Source: Thermococcus indicus (GTDB lineage: Archaea > Methanobacteriota_B > Thermococci > Thermococcales > Thermococcaceae). Taken from it: a stretch of 64,000 nucleotides of DNA. Location: the NCBI RefSeq assembly GCF_006274605.1, contig NZ_CP040846.1, positions 1,309,041 through 1,373,040 of the forward strand. The letters are read 5' to 3'. How positions within the stretch are numbered: position 1 is the stretch's first letter; each line of letters begins with the position of its first letter. Positions 52,145-61,633 of the stretch are shown here, one piece after another. A model generated the notes under the pieces. It had not been told where the DNA came from. It did not search any database and was given only the letters and a program-made list of their open reading frames with translations. Both the position numbers and the translations under genes were made by a program.

Positions 52145-53857
52145 TTACTCCCCGAAAATCAGCTCCCTGAGCTTCTCGGGCAGCTCTTCAATCTTCACCC
52201 TCGTCTGCTCCCTCGTGTCGCGGTCGCGGATCGTAACGGTGTTGTCCTCGGGCGTCTGGTTGTCGATGGTCACGCAGTAGGGCGTTCCTATCTCGTCATA
52301 GCGCATGTAGCGCCTGCCGACGGTGTCCTTCTCGTCGTAAACCGCTACGAAGCCGGCCTTCTGGAGCGTCCTGAAGACGTCGTAGGCTATGCTCTTCAGC
52401 GGCTCCTTCGCAACGAGCGGAAGCACGGCGACCTCAATAGGTGCCATGTCCTTCTTGAGCTTGAGGTAGGTTCTGTCCTCTTCGATGACGAGGCTGTTCT
52501 CAAGGAGCAGGTAGAAGGGCCTGTCTATTCCAAAGCTCGGCTCAAGGACGTGGGGCACTATCTTCTCGCCCGTTATCTTCTCCTCGACCTCCCTGATTAT
52601 GAAGTCGTCCTTTTCCAGCTCGTAGCCCTCGATGGTGATTCTGCCGTCCCTCGCCAGGACTTCAACCAGGTTCCTCAGCTTCTCCTCGTCCCAGCCCTGG
52701 ATGAGGTCGTTTATCCTCTTGGCATCCTTCTTCAGCTTCGGTCCGACGCGCTTCATGTTGAGGCTCACTTTGAGGTGCTTGACTATCCTGGGCTCATCGT
52801 AGTGGATGAGGACGGTCATGTCCGCGCCGCTCATCTTCAGGTGCTTGCTCAGGTCGTAGTCGCCGCGGTTGGCTATTCCGACGCACTCCACCCAGCCGAA
52901 GCGCTCGCTGTGAATCTCGGCATCCCAGGTGTCGCGCGAATAGTGGGCGCGCTCCTCGGGCAGCTGCTGGCGGAAGCGTATCTTATCCTCGGGGATGCCG
53001 ATATCGAGGAGGACGCGCTTGACCATGACCATGTAGTAGGCGAAGAAGGTGTTCATGATGTAGCCCTTCTCCACGGCCTCCAGCGCGGTCATCTCAGTCG
53101 TGCCGAGGTTCTTGAGCTGGTGCTCTATTGAATAAAGGCGCAGAACCTCGTCCTTGACCTCGTCGAAGTGCGGATGCTCCGTTTCCTTCGGGTTGAAGAA
53201 TATCTCCGCCTCCGCCTGGGTGAACTCCCTCAGGCGGAGCATGCCCTGCCTCGGTGAAATCTCGTTGCGGTAGGCCTTGCCTATCTGGAAAACGCCGAAG
53301 GGGAGCCTGTTCCTGGCGAAAGCATTAAGCCTCTTGAAGTTCACAAAGATGCCCTGTGCAGTTTCTGGCCTCAGGTAGCCCTTCTGGTCGCCGTAGGGGC
53401 CGATCTTGGTTTCGAACATGAGGTTGAAGTACCAGACCTCGCCGAGCTCACCGCCGCACTCGGGGCACTTTATCCCGTGCTCGCGGATGAGTTCGGTGAG
53501 GTGCTCGGCGCTCATGCCCTCGGTGTCTATTCCAAGGGCCTCCTCCACTATGTGATCAGCTCTAAACCTGGCACCGCACTTCTTACACTCAACCAGAGGG
53601 TCAACGAACTTTTCAACGTGACCGCTCGCGATGAAGACCCTCTCGGGGGTTATATCCGGTGTTTCCAGCTCAAAGAAGCCCTCCCTCTGGAAGGCCTCGC
53701 GTATCTTCCGCTCGATTTTCCTCTTTATCGTCGCACCGAGCGGACCGTAGTCGTAGAATCCGCGTGAACCGCCGTAGATTTCAAAGCTGCCCCAGGCAAA
53801 GCCTCTCCTCCTCATCAAGTCCTGAAGAATCTCGTATCTGTCGGGCTTCTCTCCCAT
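52145..53857 (-). CDS. glyS: glycyl-tRNA synthetase
   Basis: 570 residues. Class II dimeric GlyRS of the archaeal/eukaryotic type. Motif regions: RRGFAWGSFEIYGGSRGFYDYGPLGA, CKKCGARFRADHIVEE with a zinc-type Cys pair and KCPECGGELG, ETAQGIFVNFKRL (motif 2 area), FRNEISPRQGMLRLREFTQAEAEIF split as AYRNEISPRQGMLRLREFT, and FGIDRPFYLLLE (motif 3). The C-terminal anticodon-binding domain contains VAVLPLVAKEPLKSIAYDVF. Length is normal. It is a single essential gene. Confidence 0.97.
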   Translation of the reverse strand: MGEKPDRYEILQDLMRRRGFAWGSFEIYGGSRGFYDYGPLGATIKRKIERKIREAFQREGFFELETPDITPERVFIASGHVEKFVDPLVECKKCGARFRADHIVEEALGIDTEGMSAEHLTELIREHGIKCPECGGELGEVWYFNLMFETKIGPYGDQKGYLRPETAQGIFVNFKRLNAFARNRLPFGVFQIGKAYRNEISPRQGMLRLREFTQAEAEIFFNPKETEHPHFDEVKDEVLRLYSIEHQLKNLGTTEMTALEAVEKGYIMNTFFAYYMVMVKRVLLDIGIPEDKIRFRQQLPEERAHYSRDTWDAEIHSERFGWVECVGIANRGDYDLSKHLKMSGADMTVLIHYDEPRIVKHLKVSLNMKRVGPKLKKDAKRINDLIQGWDEEKLRNLVEVLARDGRITIEGYELEKDDFIIREVEEKITGEKIVPHVLEPSFGIDRPFYLLLENSLVIEEDRTYLKLKKDMAPIEVAVLPLVAKEPLKSIAYDVFRTLQKAGFVAVYDEKDTVGRRYMRYDEIGTPYCVTIDNQTPEDNTVTIRDRDTREQTRVKIEELPEKLRELIFGE

Positions 53858-53953
53858 TACTCACCACCTGAAACTGGAGTAAGGCCATTTCATAAAAAGC
53901 TTTTGGGGATGGAGTCGTCAGGATGGCAATACAGAAAAAGACCGCTAGGAGGG

Positions 53954-56242
53954 TCAGTCCCTCCCCAGTATGAGAACACTGACCCCCGGCACCTCGATGC
54001 TTCCCGACACGGTACCTCCCGTGTAGTTCTCGGGCCAGAGAATCCTCCACTCCCCGGACGGAAGCTGGAGCTCAGGAGACTCCTTCCAGCTGTTTGCCAC
54101 AACGAGAACTTCATCGTTGTGCCCCCTGAAGAAGGCCATCATGCCGTTCTTCGCGGTGTAGAACCTTATGGCGCTGCTCCTCAGCGCGGGGGTTCTCCTT
54201 CTCAGCTCTGCCAGCGCCCTGTAGTGGTTCAGCACGTCCTCGTTCACCTGATCCCACTGTATCGGGTAGCGCTGCTCGTCGTAGTGGTTCTTGTCGCCCA
54301 GCAGACCCCTCTCGTCGCCCTGAAAGGTTACCGGAGTCCCGGGAAGCGAGTAGAGGATGGTTGAGAGCAGTTTAAGCCGCTGGATAGATTCGTTGGTAGG
54401 TTCATCTCCAAGGTTCCCGCCGCCGAGGTCGGTGAGAACCCTCGATGTGTCGTGGGAGTCAACGAGATTGAATCCCATTGCAACAACGTTCTCACCGTAG
54501 GAGGCGTAGTACCTGCCCATCATCTTCATTGCGGCTTCGCCGCTTAGGTAGCCCCTTGCGTAGTTCAGGAGTATATCCCTTCCGAGGGCGTAGTTCATGA
54601 GCGAGTCAAAGCGGTCGCCCTTAACCCAATCCGGCGAGAGCGTCCATATCTCGCCGATGAGGTAGGCGTTGGGATGTTTCTCTTTTACCCTCCCTCTCAG
54701 CTCGGAGAAGAACGTCGCCGGGTCAAGAACCTCGTTGGGGACGTCCACCCTTATCCCATCAAAGCCGAAGTCGAGCCAGTAGAGGGCGGCACCAATGAGA
54801 TACTCCCTGACCTCCGGATTCCCTGTGTTGAGCTTTGGCAAACTGCCAATTCCCCACCAGCCGACGTATGCCCCTCCATCGCCCAGCTTGAATGGCCATT
54901 TCTCGATGAAGAACCAGTCCCAGTAGGGACTTTGCTTTCCGTTCTTCCAGGCATCGAGGAATGCAGGGTTGCCAATCCCGCAGTGGTTGGGCACGAAGTC
55001 GAAGATGACCCTTATGCCGCGCTTGTGGGCCTCATCGAGGAACTCCCTGAGGTCTTTCTCCGTCCCGAACTTCGGGTCTAGTCTGTAGTAGTCGTAGGTG
55101 TCATAGCCGTGGGCGCTCCCTGAGAGAAAGATGGGATTGAGGTAGATTATCGTGACGCCCAAGCTCCGGAGGTAGTCGAGCTTCTCGGTTATTCCCTTTA
55201 TGTCCCCGCCGAAGTACTGGTGGCAGCAGTGGAGAGGAGTTATCGGGTCGCTCCAGTTGGAGAGTAGGGGCCTTCCCGGGTTGACCTGGTTGAGGAGAAG
55301 CTCGTCGTGGTCCCATGCCAGGGCGTCGTTGCTCTCGTTACCGTTGTTGAACCTGTCAGGGAATATCTGGTAGGCTATCCCGTTGCTCACCCATTCCAGC
55401 TGAGGAAACTTATCAACGCCGTCGAAGCTGAAGAACGGGCTCTCGCTTGTGTTAAGGATGGCGAATCTTCCCCCGTCGGCAGAGTTTATAACGATGTAGT
55501 ATCGCATAGGTTCGACGAATGGCACCTCGGCGCGCCACATCTCCCCTGAGTCCCACCATACCTGGAGCTTCATAGTGTAGTTTCCTTCCTCGGTCACAAG
55601 GACGGCCGAGCTTACGGCCTTTCTCTTTGCTTCGAACCTCACAACAGTCCGGTTGTCGGCAACACTTAGATAGGCAGGGTCCCCAGGGTCGAACTCCACG
55701 TAAAAGCCCGCCTTCCCTTCAACGAGCCTGACCGCGTTCTTCCCACCGTAGCCGTCATCGGCATATCCATCAGCGTCGGGGTCGTAGGGTTTTCCTGTGC
55801 CGTCATCTGACATGTCCTTGACCCACTGGCCGTTGATGAAGTACTTGTACTCGTACTTCCCGGGCCTGAGGCAGACCGTTGTGCTCCAGGTCCCGTTCTC
55901 CTCTTTCATTGGCCACTCGGCCCAGTTGTTGAAACTCCCGCGCAGACTGACCGACTTTACCGTCTCGTTTCCCGGATAATAGGCAAACCTGACGGGAACC
56001 CTCCCGGTTGGACATATCCTGCCAAGACCGGTGTAGATGGCTGTGTAGTTGCCCTCCGGCAGTCCGAACTCACCCTTTGGGGGAGGGGAATATGTGGATG
56101 TTGAGGTAAGCACCGGAGAAGTGGCTGTCATGGGAACCGCGCTTGAAGTCGTGCCCGTTTGGTTCTGGGTTTCACCCGAGATGCAACCGCTCACTATGGC
56201 GGTTAGGAGTATGAGAATCAGAGCCAGGCCACCTTTTTTCAT
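53954..56242 (-). CDS. secreted GH13 pullulan hydrolase / neopullulanase-type lipoprotein
   Basis: 762 residues. The signal ends in a lipobox-like IVSGC, so the protein is probably a lipid-anchored surface enzyme, followed by a Ser/Thr linker. A CBM48/E-set-like domain (about 80-170: VSLRGSFNNWAEWPMKEENGTW..GKYEYKYFINGQW) and a second beta domain precede the GH13 barrel. Catalytic residues: GFDGIRVDVPNE (Asp nucleophile), YLIGEIW (Glu) and LVDSHDTSR (Asp). It looks like the type III pullulan hydrolase of T. kodakarensis, from memory. It would cut alpha-1,4 and perhaps alpha-1,6 bonds of starch and pullulan. A TGM-like palindrome lies at its promoter. Confidence 0.87.
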   Translation of the reverse strand: MKKGGLALILILLTAIVSGCISGETQNQTGTTSSAVPMTATSPVLTSTSTYSPPPKGEFGLPEGNYTAIYTGLGRICPTGRVPVRFAYYPGNETVKSVSLRGSFNNWAEWPMKEENGTWSTTVCLRPGKYEYKYFINGQWVKDMSDDGTGKPYDPDADGYADDGYGGKNAVRLVEGKAGFYVEFDPGDPAYLSVADNRTVVRFEAKRKAVSSAVLVTEEGNYTMKLQVWWDSGEMWRAEVPFVEPMRYYIVINSADGGRFAILNTSESPFFSFDGVDKFPQLEWVSNGIAYQIFPDRFNNGNESNDALAWDHDELLLNQVNPGRPLLSNWSDPITPLHCCHQYFGGDIKGITEKLDYLRSLGVTIIYLNPIFLSGSAHGYDTYDYYRLDPKFGTEKDLREFLDEAHKRGIRVIFDFVPNHCGIGNPAFLDAWKNGKQSPYWDWFFIEKWPFKLGDGGAYVGWWGIGSLPKLNTGNPEVREYLIGAALYWLDFGFDGIRVDVPNEVLDPATFFSELRGRVKEKHPNAYLIGEIWTLSPDWVKGDRFDSLMNYALGRDILLNYARGYLSGEAAMKMMGRYYASYGENVVAMGFNLVDSHDTSRVLTDLGGGNLGDEPTNESIQRLKLLSTILYSLPGTPVTFQGDERGLLGDKNHYDEQRYPIQWDQVNEDVLNHYRALAELRRRTPALRSSAIRFYTAKNGMMAFFRGHNDEVLVVANSWKESPELQLPSGEWRILWPENYTGGTVSGSIEVPGVSVLILGRD

Positions 56243-56252
56243 GGAACCACCA

Positions 56253-56270
56253 TAGTCACCCTTGGTGATA
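56253..56270. promoter_or_regulatory. sugar-control palindrome (TGM) downstream of the TATA box
   Basis: On the minus strand TATCACCAAGGGTGACTA keeps the TATCAC-N5-GTGA core of the Thermococcales glycolytic motif. It lies between CATATAAC (the TATA box, about 56273-56283) and the ATG at 56242. Sites downstream of TATA are linked to repression by Tgr/TrmBL1 when maltodextrins are absent, which fits a starch-degrading gene. Confidence 0.8.
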
Positions 56271-56393
56271 CATAGTTATATGGTTTTCCCAGGAGGTGTG
56301 TTCCAGGAACCCCGGCGAAAAGCACGGGGAAAGAGTTATAAACCGTTTCCCTCGTTATCGTTACGAGCTTTGATTATTTGGAGGTGCGTGAAA

Positions 56394-56624
56394 ATGGCGG
56401 AAAGACCACTCGATGTTATCCACAAGTCCCTCGACAAGGATGTCCTCGTGCTCCTCAAGAGGGGTTCGGAGTTCAGGGGCAGGCTCATCGGTTACGACAT
56501 CCACCTGAACGTCGTCCTCGCGGACGCCGCCCTCATCCAGGAGGGCGAGGAAGTTAAGAGGTACGGTAAAATCGTCATCAGGGGAGACAACGTTCTCGCC
56601 ATCTCCCCGGTTGAGCTTGAGTGA
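56394..56624 (+). CDS. LSm/Sm-like snRNP protein
   Basis: 76 residues. Archaeal Sm-like protein (Hfq-like ring) with Sm1 VLVLLKRGSEFRGRLIGYDIHLNVVLADA and Sm2 KIVIRGDNVLAISPV motifs. It binds U-rich RNA ends. GGAGGTGCGTGAAA precedes the ATG at 56394; longer in-frame readings from 56262 are false. TATA AGTTATAAACC at about 56333. The next gene encodes L37e, an arrangement conserved across many archaea, so both are one ribosome/RNA operon. Confidence 0.96.
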   Translation: MAERPLDVIHKSLDKDVLVLLKRGSEFRGRLIGYDIHLNVVLADAALIQEGEEVKRYGKIVIRGDNVLAISPVELE

Positions 56625-56649
56625 AGTCGTGGCTTAGCGAGGTGATACC

Positions 56650-56841
56650 ATGGGAGCGGGAACCGAGCCAAAGGGCAGGAGGAACCACACTCCAACTCAC
56701 ATCAGATGCAGGCGCTGCGGAAGGCGCGCCTTCAACGTCCAGAAGGGCTACTGCGCCGCTTGCGGCTTCGGCAGGAGCAGGCGCATGAGGAAGTACAGCT
56801 GGTCCCACAAGTGGAGGAAGAAGAGGAACCTCCCATACTGA
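56650..56841 (+). CDS. rpl37e: 50S ribosomal protein L37e
   Basis: 63 residues. Zinc-binding ribosomal protein: [25 protein letters not shown] forms the CxxC...CxxC zinc finger, preceded by [16 protein letters not shown] and followed by the basic [19 protein letters not shown]. Length and sequence are typical for archaea. It follows the LSm gene by 25 nt. Confidence 0.98.
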   Translation: MGAGTEPKGRRNHTPTHIRCRRCGRRAFNVQKGYCAACGFGRSRRMRKYSWSHKWRKKRNLPY

Positions 56842-56927
56842 ACCCTTTTCTTTTCCTTTGATTTGGCCCTCAGACCGCAATCCTTATTAACTTCTACAGT
56901 CACTTCACCGTTTAGAGGGACGTCTTA

Positions 56928-58298
56928 ATGCTGCGCTTCAACGAGAACCAGCGAAGACTATGGAAGCTGGCGTGGCCGGCAATAATGGGCAACATCTCCC
57001 AGACGCTTCTCAACCTAGTGGATATGATGATGGTCGGTCAGCTCGGTGCCCTGGCCCTGGCCGCCGTTGGCCTCGGTGGCCAGGTGAGCTGGTTCATGAT
57101 GCCCATCATGGCGGCGGTCGCAACGGGAACCCTCGCGCTGGTGGCGAGGTTCGTTGGAGCTAAAGACGGGGCCAGTGCCACCCTCGCCCTCGAGCAGAGC
57201 CTCTACTTAGCGTTCCTCCTCGGAATCCCGGTAATGCTCTTCGGCTGGGTCTTCGGCGATGATATCTTGAGGATAATGGGCGCAAAGCCCGACGTGGTGG
57301 CCCTTGGGTATGAGTACATCAAGGTTCTCTTTGCCTTCTATCCAATACGCTTTGCCGGTTTCACGGCCTTTTCGGCCCTCCGTGGCGCGGGAGACACAAA
57401 GACGCCCATGAAACTCGGCATTCTAATGAACGTGGTCAACGCGGTCCTCGATTACCTCCTCATCTTTGGAAAGCTCGGCTTTCCCAAGCTCGGGCCCGTT
57501 GGAGCGGCCTGGGCTTCTGGAATAGGAATCACCACCTCGTTCCTTATCGGTCTCTATCTCCTCTGGAGCGGAAGGCTCGTCCTCAGGTTTAAGCCGAGCT
57601 GGAGCTTCCACCCGGACATGGCGGGAAGGATACTCCGCATAGGAATCCCCACCATGGTTGAGCGCGGGATATTCAGCTTCTATAACTTCATATACATGAG
57701 CATAGTCACCCGCTTCGGCACGGTGGCCCTTGCCGCCCACCAGGTCGGCCTCCGCGTGGAGAGCATTGCCTACATGCCTGCCTTCGGCTTTAACGTCGCC
57801 ACCTCCGCCCTCGTCGGCCAGGGCCTTGGAGAGGGGAACCCGGAGAAGGCCGAGAGGACGGTTTACGAGGCCCTCAAGATGGTTGGCCTCTTCATGGCGG
57901 TGATGGCGTTCATCCTGATAGCCTTCCCGCGCTACCTCGTCATGCCCTTCATAAGCCCGAGCGACCCGAACTACGGTGAGGTCATGAGGCTGGCGAGCAT
58001 ATACCTCATAATAGTCGGAATAAGCGAGATTCCGCTCGGATGGCTCTTCGTCCTCGGCGGCGCGCTGAGGGGAGCTGGCGATACCAAGACTCCGATGTAC
58101 ATAACCGCCGTCAGCAAGCTCCTCTTCAGGATAGTCCCAGCTTACCTGCTCGGCTTCGGCTTCACGATTGGGCCGATACACTTCGAGGGCCTCGGCGTGA
58201 TAGCCGCGTGGATAGCGATGAGCCTCGAAACGTTCACAACGGCTGCCCTGTTCTGGTGGGCCTTCAAGAGGGGTAAGTGGAAATACGTGAAGGTATGA
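56928..58298 (+). CDS. MATE family efflux transporter
   Basis: 456 residues with 12 helices in two related halves (LWKLAWPAIMGNISQTLLNLVDMMMVG and the later RILRIGIPTMVERGIFSFYNFIYMSIV). Other hallmarks are FSALRGAGDTKTPM in the first half and LGGALRGAGDTKTPMY in the second, a repeat typical of MATE carriers. It exchanges Na+ or H+ for drugs or toxic metabolites. Promoter CTTATTAAC near 56883. Single gene, divergent to none; a VapBC pair follows. Confidence 0.93.
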   Translation: MLRFNENQRRLWKLAWPAIMGNISQTLLNLVDMMMVGQLGALALAAVGLGGQVSWFMMPIMAAVATGTLALVARFVGAKDGASATLALEQSLYLAFLLGIPVMLFGWVFGDDILRIMGAKPDVVALGYEYIKVLFAFYPIRFAGFTAFSALRGAGDTKTPMKLGILMNVVNAVLDYLLIFGKLGFPKLGPVGAAWASGIGITTSFLIGLYLLWSGRLVLRFKPSWSFHPDMAGRILRIGIPTMVERGIFSFYNFIYMSIVTRFGTVALAAHQVGLRVESIAYMPAFGFNVATSALVGQGLGEGNPEKAERTVYEALKMVGLFMAVMAFILIAFPRYLVMPFISPSDPNYGEVMRLASIYLIIVGISEIPLGWLFVLGGALRGAGDTKTPMYITAVSKLLFRIVPAYLLGFGFTIGPIHFEGLGVIAAWIAMSLETFTTAALFWWAFKRGKWKYVKV

Positions 58299-58345
58299 CG
58301 GCAATGTTTATATTTTCGTAATGCGTTTTTGTAAACGGTGGTTGA

Positions 58346-58567
58346 ATGGCGGTGATAAGCGTCCGCGTTCCGGACGAGCTAAAGGAGAAGATGAAGAAGT
58401 ACGACATCAACTGGAGCGAGGAGATAAGGCGGTTCATAGCCTTGAGGATAAGCAAAGAGGAAAAGAAAAGAACCCTTGAGATGATGCACGAACTGCTTGC
58501 CGGAGGAACCCCCGCCGAGGAAGGGACTGCAAAAAGATACGTGAGGGAGGATCGTGATAGTAATTGA
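58346..58567 (+). CDS. VapB-type RHH antitoxin
   Basis: 73 residues. The start VISVRVPDELKEKMKKYDINWSEEIRRFIALRI is a ribbon-helix-helix DNA-binding domain, followed by a variable tail. TGTTTATATTTTCG at about 58304 holds the TATA box. It overlaps the PIN gene by 14 nt, which is in line with coupled antitoxin-toxin translation. Confidence 0.88.
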   Translation: MAVISVRVPDELKEKMKKYDINWSEEIRRFIALRISKEEKKRTLEMMHELLAGGTPAEEGTAKRYVREDRDSN

Positions 58568-58952
58568 CGCCTCTGCACTTGCGAAGTACGTTCTCCTCGA
58601 ACCCGGCTGGGAACGGGTAGAGGAGCTACTTTTTAAAGACGTCGTCTCACTTGACTATGCCTTGGCAGAGGTTTCAAACGCCCTCTGGAAACATCACGTC
58701 CTCTACGGTGAGATATCCCGGGAGGAGTTCAATAAGAGATCAAAGGTTGTGGATGCTCTCCCGAACGTCGTCGTTCTTGAGAGTGGAATGCAGTATTTGG
58801 AGAAATCAAGGGGGATAGCTGTTAACCACCGAATCCCAATCTATGACGCCCTCTACATCGCTCAGGCCCTGAAGTATGGCGAACTTGCCACGAGCGACGA
58901 AAAGCAGGGAGAAATAGCGAAAAAACTCGGCGTTGAGGTGCTCTACCTCTAA
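58554..58952 (+). CDS. VapC-type PIN toxin
   Basis: 132 residues from a GTG at 58554. PIN RNase with IVIDASALAKYVL (first Asp), YALAEVSNALW (Glu), IPIYDALYIAQAL (Asp) and LATSDEKQG (Asp), so the active site is complete. The usual target is tRNA. It overlaps the convergent ferritin-VIT1 gene by 4 nt at the 3' ends. Confidence 0.93.
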   Translation: MIVIDASALAKYVLLEPGWERVEELLFKDVVSLDYALAEVSNALWKHHVLYGEISREEFNKRSKVVDALPNVVVLESGMQYLEKSRGIAVNHRIPIYDALYIAQALKYGELATSDEKQGEIAKKLGVEVLYL

Positions 58953-60043
58953 AGCGCCGAGACGTTGAAGAGGACCTCCATGAGGCGGCCGAAGAGGTAG
59001 CTCAAGAAAGCCGCGCCCAGGCCGGTTGCCACCATCTCAACGACCTTCTTCTTTATCGAGATTCCGGAGAGGAGTGATATCAGCGTCGCCACTATCGCCA
59101 GGGCGGAGCCCGCTAAGAGTATCGAGAACGGGAGCGCGGTTAACGAGCTGGAGGCGAGGAAGTACGGCGTAACCGGGAAGGCGACACCGAGGAGGTAGGC
59201 GAAGCCGGTGTAGAGAGCCGCCCTTATCTCGTTTTCCTCAGCCTTGGGAAGGAGGAGTTGCATAATTGCCTCGCTGTTGTCGGCGAGTTCCCTCGCAACT
59301 TCCTTCGCGACCTCCTCGGGCATTCCTCCCTCGACGAGCTTCTCTACGAGCTCCTCAGCGGCTCTTTCGGGCGAGACCCTGAAGAGGACCTCCATCCTAT
59401 CGCGGATGGATTCTTTAATCTGCCTCTGGGAGCGGACAGAGACGAAGGTGCCTATGGCCATCGAGAGTGCACCGGCTACGCCTACTATGAGGCCGCTTAT
59501 TCCAACGAGCTGCGGGTTGTTCGGATACACAGCGGAAAGACCCGTAACAGCACCGAGGATTTCAACCAGCCCGTCGTTCATACCCAGAACGAGGTCGCGG
59601 GTGTTCTCGACATGAAAGCGCTCTTTGCTCTCGTAGAAGAACTTCTCGTGCTCCAGCTCGTCCAGTATGACGTCCTTTATCTCCCTTAGTTCATCCTCGC
59701 TGAACCTCTCAGCGTAGGTAGTCAGGTATTTGAAGTACTTTTGTATCGCACTGTTCTCGCCCATCTCAAGGAGCGAAGCAACCGATCCCGGCCCAAGGAC
59801 TCTCCTGAGGAGCTTGACGCTGAATATCGTGAGCCTCTTCACGGAAGGCTTTGGCACCTCCCCTCCGTGCCGCTTTATGAAGTCGTGCCAGAACTTGGCG
59901 TGCTTTGACTCGATGTTTGAGAGCCTCATGAATTCCTTCCTTATCTCCTCGTCCTTCTCTATCTTGGCCAGCTGGGCGTAGAGAACCGAATCGGCGTACT
60001 CGTCCTCATAAAAGCCCCTCGCCAGTTCCAGCATCTCGTCCAT
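58949..60043 (-). CDS. ferritin-like domain fused to VIT1/CCC1 membrane transporter
   Basis: 364 residues. Residues about 1-145 are a ferritin-like four-helix bundle (YEDEYADSVLYAQLAKIEKDEEIR, RLSNIESKHAKFWHDF, VILDELEHEKFFYESK) with the Glu and ExxH ligands of a di-iron site. Residues about 150-364 are a VIT1/CCC1 iron/manganese transporter (RDLVLGMNDGLVEILGAVTGLSA, VGVAGALSMAIGTFVSVRSQ, helices to the end). Such erythrin-vacuolar iron transport fusions (MbfA-like) export iron and protect from peroxide. The fusion links sensing or oxidation with transport. Confidence 0.92.
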   Translation of the reverse strand: MDEMLELARGFYEDEYADSVLYAQLAKIEKDEEIRKEFMRLSNIESKHAKFWHDFIKRHGGEVPKPSVKRLTIFSVKLLRRVLGPGSVASLLEMGENSAIQKYFKYLTTYAERFSEDELREIKDVILDELEHEKFFYESKERFHVENTRDLVLGMNDGLVEILGAVTGLSAVYPNNPQLVGISGLIVGVAGALSMAIGTFVSVRSQRQIKESIRDRMEVLFRVSPERAAEELVEKLVEGGMPEEVAKEVARELADNSEAIMQLLLPKAEENEIRAALYTGFAYLLGVAFPVTPYFLASSSLTALPFSILLAGSALAIVATLISLLSGISIKKKVVEMVATGLGAAFLSYLFGRLMEVLFNVSAL

Positions 60044-60175
60044 TCCTCCACCCCCGAGGAATAATGATGATTGTGGTTAAAATGGTATTGGAGCAGCGAG
60101 ATTAGTTCTGACCGCATTATTTATATATCAAGAGAGTTTTGTAAAATTGACGGAAATTGTAATGGGGTGTCATCG

Positions 60176-60979
60176 ATGTTCGAAAACGCCAGTGATTTTG
60201 AAACCGCCTTTGAAAGGCTCCTCGACGAGGTTCTCGAGTTCGATTTAAGCGATCCCTTTAAAGAGGTCGATAAAATCCTCTGCATCGAACCGCACCCCGA
60301 CGACTGCGTCATAGGAATTGGTGGAACCATTAGGAAGCTCATCGAGATAGGGAAGGAGGTCGTCTACCTCTGCCTCACCGACGGCTCTATGGGGACCACC
60401 GATGAGAACGTGAGCGCCCACGAGCTGGCCCTTATCAGGAAGCGCGAGGAGGAGGAAAGCGCCAGAATGCTCGGTGTCGAGAGGATTATATGGCTCGGAT
60501 ATAAAGACACAGAGCTCCCCTACACGGTCGGGGTTAGGAATCAGATAATAAAGGTTCTCCGGAAAGAGAAGCCCGACGCCGTTTTGGCTCCCGACCCCTG
60601 GCTCCCTTACGAGGCCCACCCGGACCACATAGCGGCCGGAAGGCTGGCCATTGAGGCAGTATCGTTCTCCCCGCTGCCGAACGTTGTTCCCAGTGATGTT
60701 CAGCTCGGCATAAAGCCCCACCAGGTAGAGGTCTTCGGCTTCTACTACACGGCCAAGCCGAACTACTTCGTGGACATAACAGACCTTATGGAGCTCAAGC
60801 TGAAGGCTGTTAGAGCCCACAAAAGCCAGTTCACCGACGATATCTGGGAGCAGTGGGAGCCCTTCCTCAGGACGGTAGCCCTCTACTACGGTAAAAAAGC
60901 CGGGGTGAAGTACGCCGAAGGCCTGCGCTTCATGCCCGGCCTGTTCCTGCATGTAACCCCCTTTGCGGAGCTCATCTGA
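60176..60979 (+). CDS. dac: diacetylchitobiose deacetylase (Dac)
   Basis: 267 residues. Zinc deacetylase of the PIG-L/LmbE family: [18 protein letters not shown] (AHPDD motif), [46 protein letters not shown] and [25 protein letters not shown]. From memory the whole sequence follows the P. horikoshii PH0499/T. kodakarensis TK1764 deacetylase, also 267 residues. It removes an acetyl group from the non-reducing GlcNAc of GlcNAc2, the first cytoplasmic step of archaeal chitin use. The ATG at 60176 follows GGGGTGTC; a TATA box TATTTATATATC lies at 60117. Convergent with the PIN gene (8-nt overlap). Confidence 0.93.
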   Translation: MFENASDFETAFERLLDEVLEFDLSDPFKEVDKILCIEPHPDDCVIGIGGTIRKLIEIGKEVVYLCLTDGSMGTTDENVSAHELALIRKREEEESARMLGVERIIWLGYKDTELPYTVGVRNQIIKVLRKEKPDAVLAPDPWLPYEAHPDHIAAGRLAIEAVSFSPLPNVVPSDVQLGIKPHQVEVFGFYYTAKPNYFVDITDLMELKLKAVRAHKSQFTDDIWEQWEPFLRTVALYYGKKAGVKYAEGLRFMPGLFLHVTPFAELI

Positions 60980-61421
60980 GCTCCCTCTTCACGATCCTTT
61001 CCAGCTCCCTCAGGAACCTGTCCAGGGACATTGTGTCAAGGCCGTACTGCCTCATCGCCTCGTATCTCCCCGGATCGTCGGTGACGAGCAGACTGCCGGT
61101 TTCTATCGCCGTCGCGGCGGTGAGAACGTCCTCCAGGTCGAGCATCTGGCCCTTCCCAAGCAGGCTGGCCTCTATCCTCGCGGCCCTTGCCACTATGGAG
61201 TCCTCGAGCGGGACTATGGTGTAGATGTCCCTCAGCACTTCAAGCTCCTTCTCCACGTTCCTCCGGAGGTAAGCCCTGGCCGAGAGGTAGCGGTAGGCGG
61301 TTATTATGGAGATCGAGACGTTGAACTTGGCCAGGGTTATCTCGAGCTGCCTCTTTCGCTTCGCTGTATGCATCTTGAGGAGCGTTATGCTGTCGAAGGT
61401 TATGTCGTCGGGCAGGGGCAT
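60972..61421 (-). CDS. VapC-type PIN toxin
   Basis: 149 residues. PIN fold with [13 protein letters not shown] (first Asp), a long middle ([21 protein letters not shown]) and the two later sites [26 protein letters not shown]. It begins 2 nt after the VapB-like antitoxin gene. A bit longer than standard VapC proteins. Its 3' end overlaps dac by 8 nt. It is the last gene of the minus-strand operon that starts with the GH1 glycosidase. Confidence 0.88.
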   Translation of the reverse strand: MPLPDDITFDSITLLKMHTAKRKRQLEITLAKFNVSISIITAYRYLSARAYLRRNVEKELEVLRDIYTIVPLEDSIVARAARIEASLLGKGQMLDLEDVLTAATAIETGSLLVTDDPGRYEAMRQYGLDTMSLDRFLRELERIVKRELR

Positions 61422-61423
61422 GG

Positions 61424-61633
61424 CTAACTCCCCTTCTTCTTTTCGAGCAGGTTTATCAGGAGTTCCGCCTCTTCCTCGTTCATTATAACTTTATCGACCT
61501 TCTTGTCCAGCTCGACTAGGTGCCAGGTCTCGATGAGCCTCTGCAGAACCTCATCGTAGGACCTCGCCTCGAGCTTGTCCTTGAGCTGCTTTATCTTCCT
61601 CCAGGTGCTCTCATCAACTGCTATCGTCTTCAT
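61424..61633 (-). CDS. VapB-type antitoxin
   Basis: 69 residues: [34 protein letters not shown] is a ribbon-helix-helix domain and a helical acidic tail follows ([21 protein letters not shown]). It overlaps the glycosidase stop by 4 nt and precedes the PIN gene by 2 nt, so a toxin-antitoxin pair is co-transcribed with a sugar gene. Confidence 0.88.
   Translation of the reverse strand: MKTIAVDESTWRKIKQLKDKLEARSYDEVLQRLIETWHLVELDKKVDKVIMNEEEAELLINLLEKKKGS

Noticed and set aside
60064-60111. ATGATGA and CTGA about 37 nt apart upstream of dac
   Set aside because: No D'/C' boxes and no closing stem; the region is the dac promoter.
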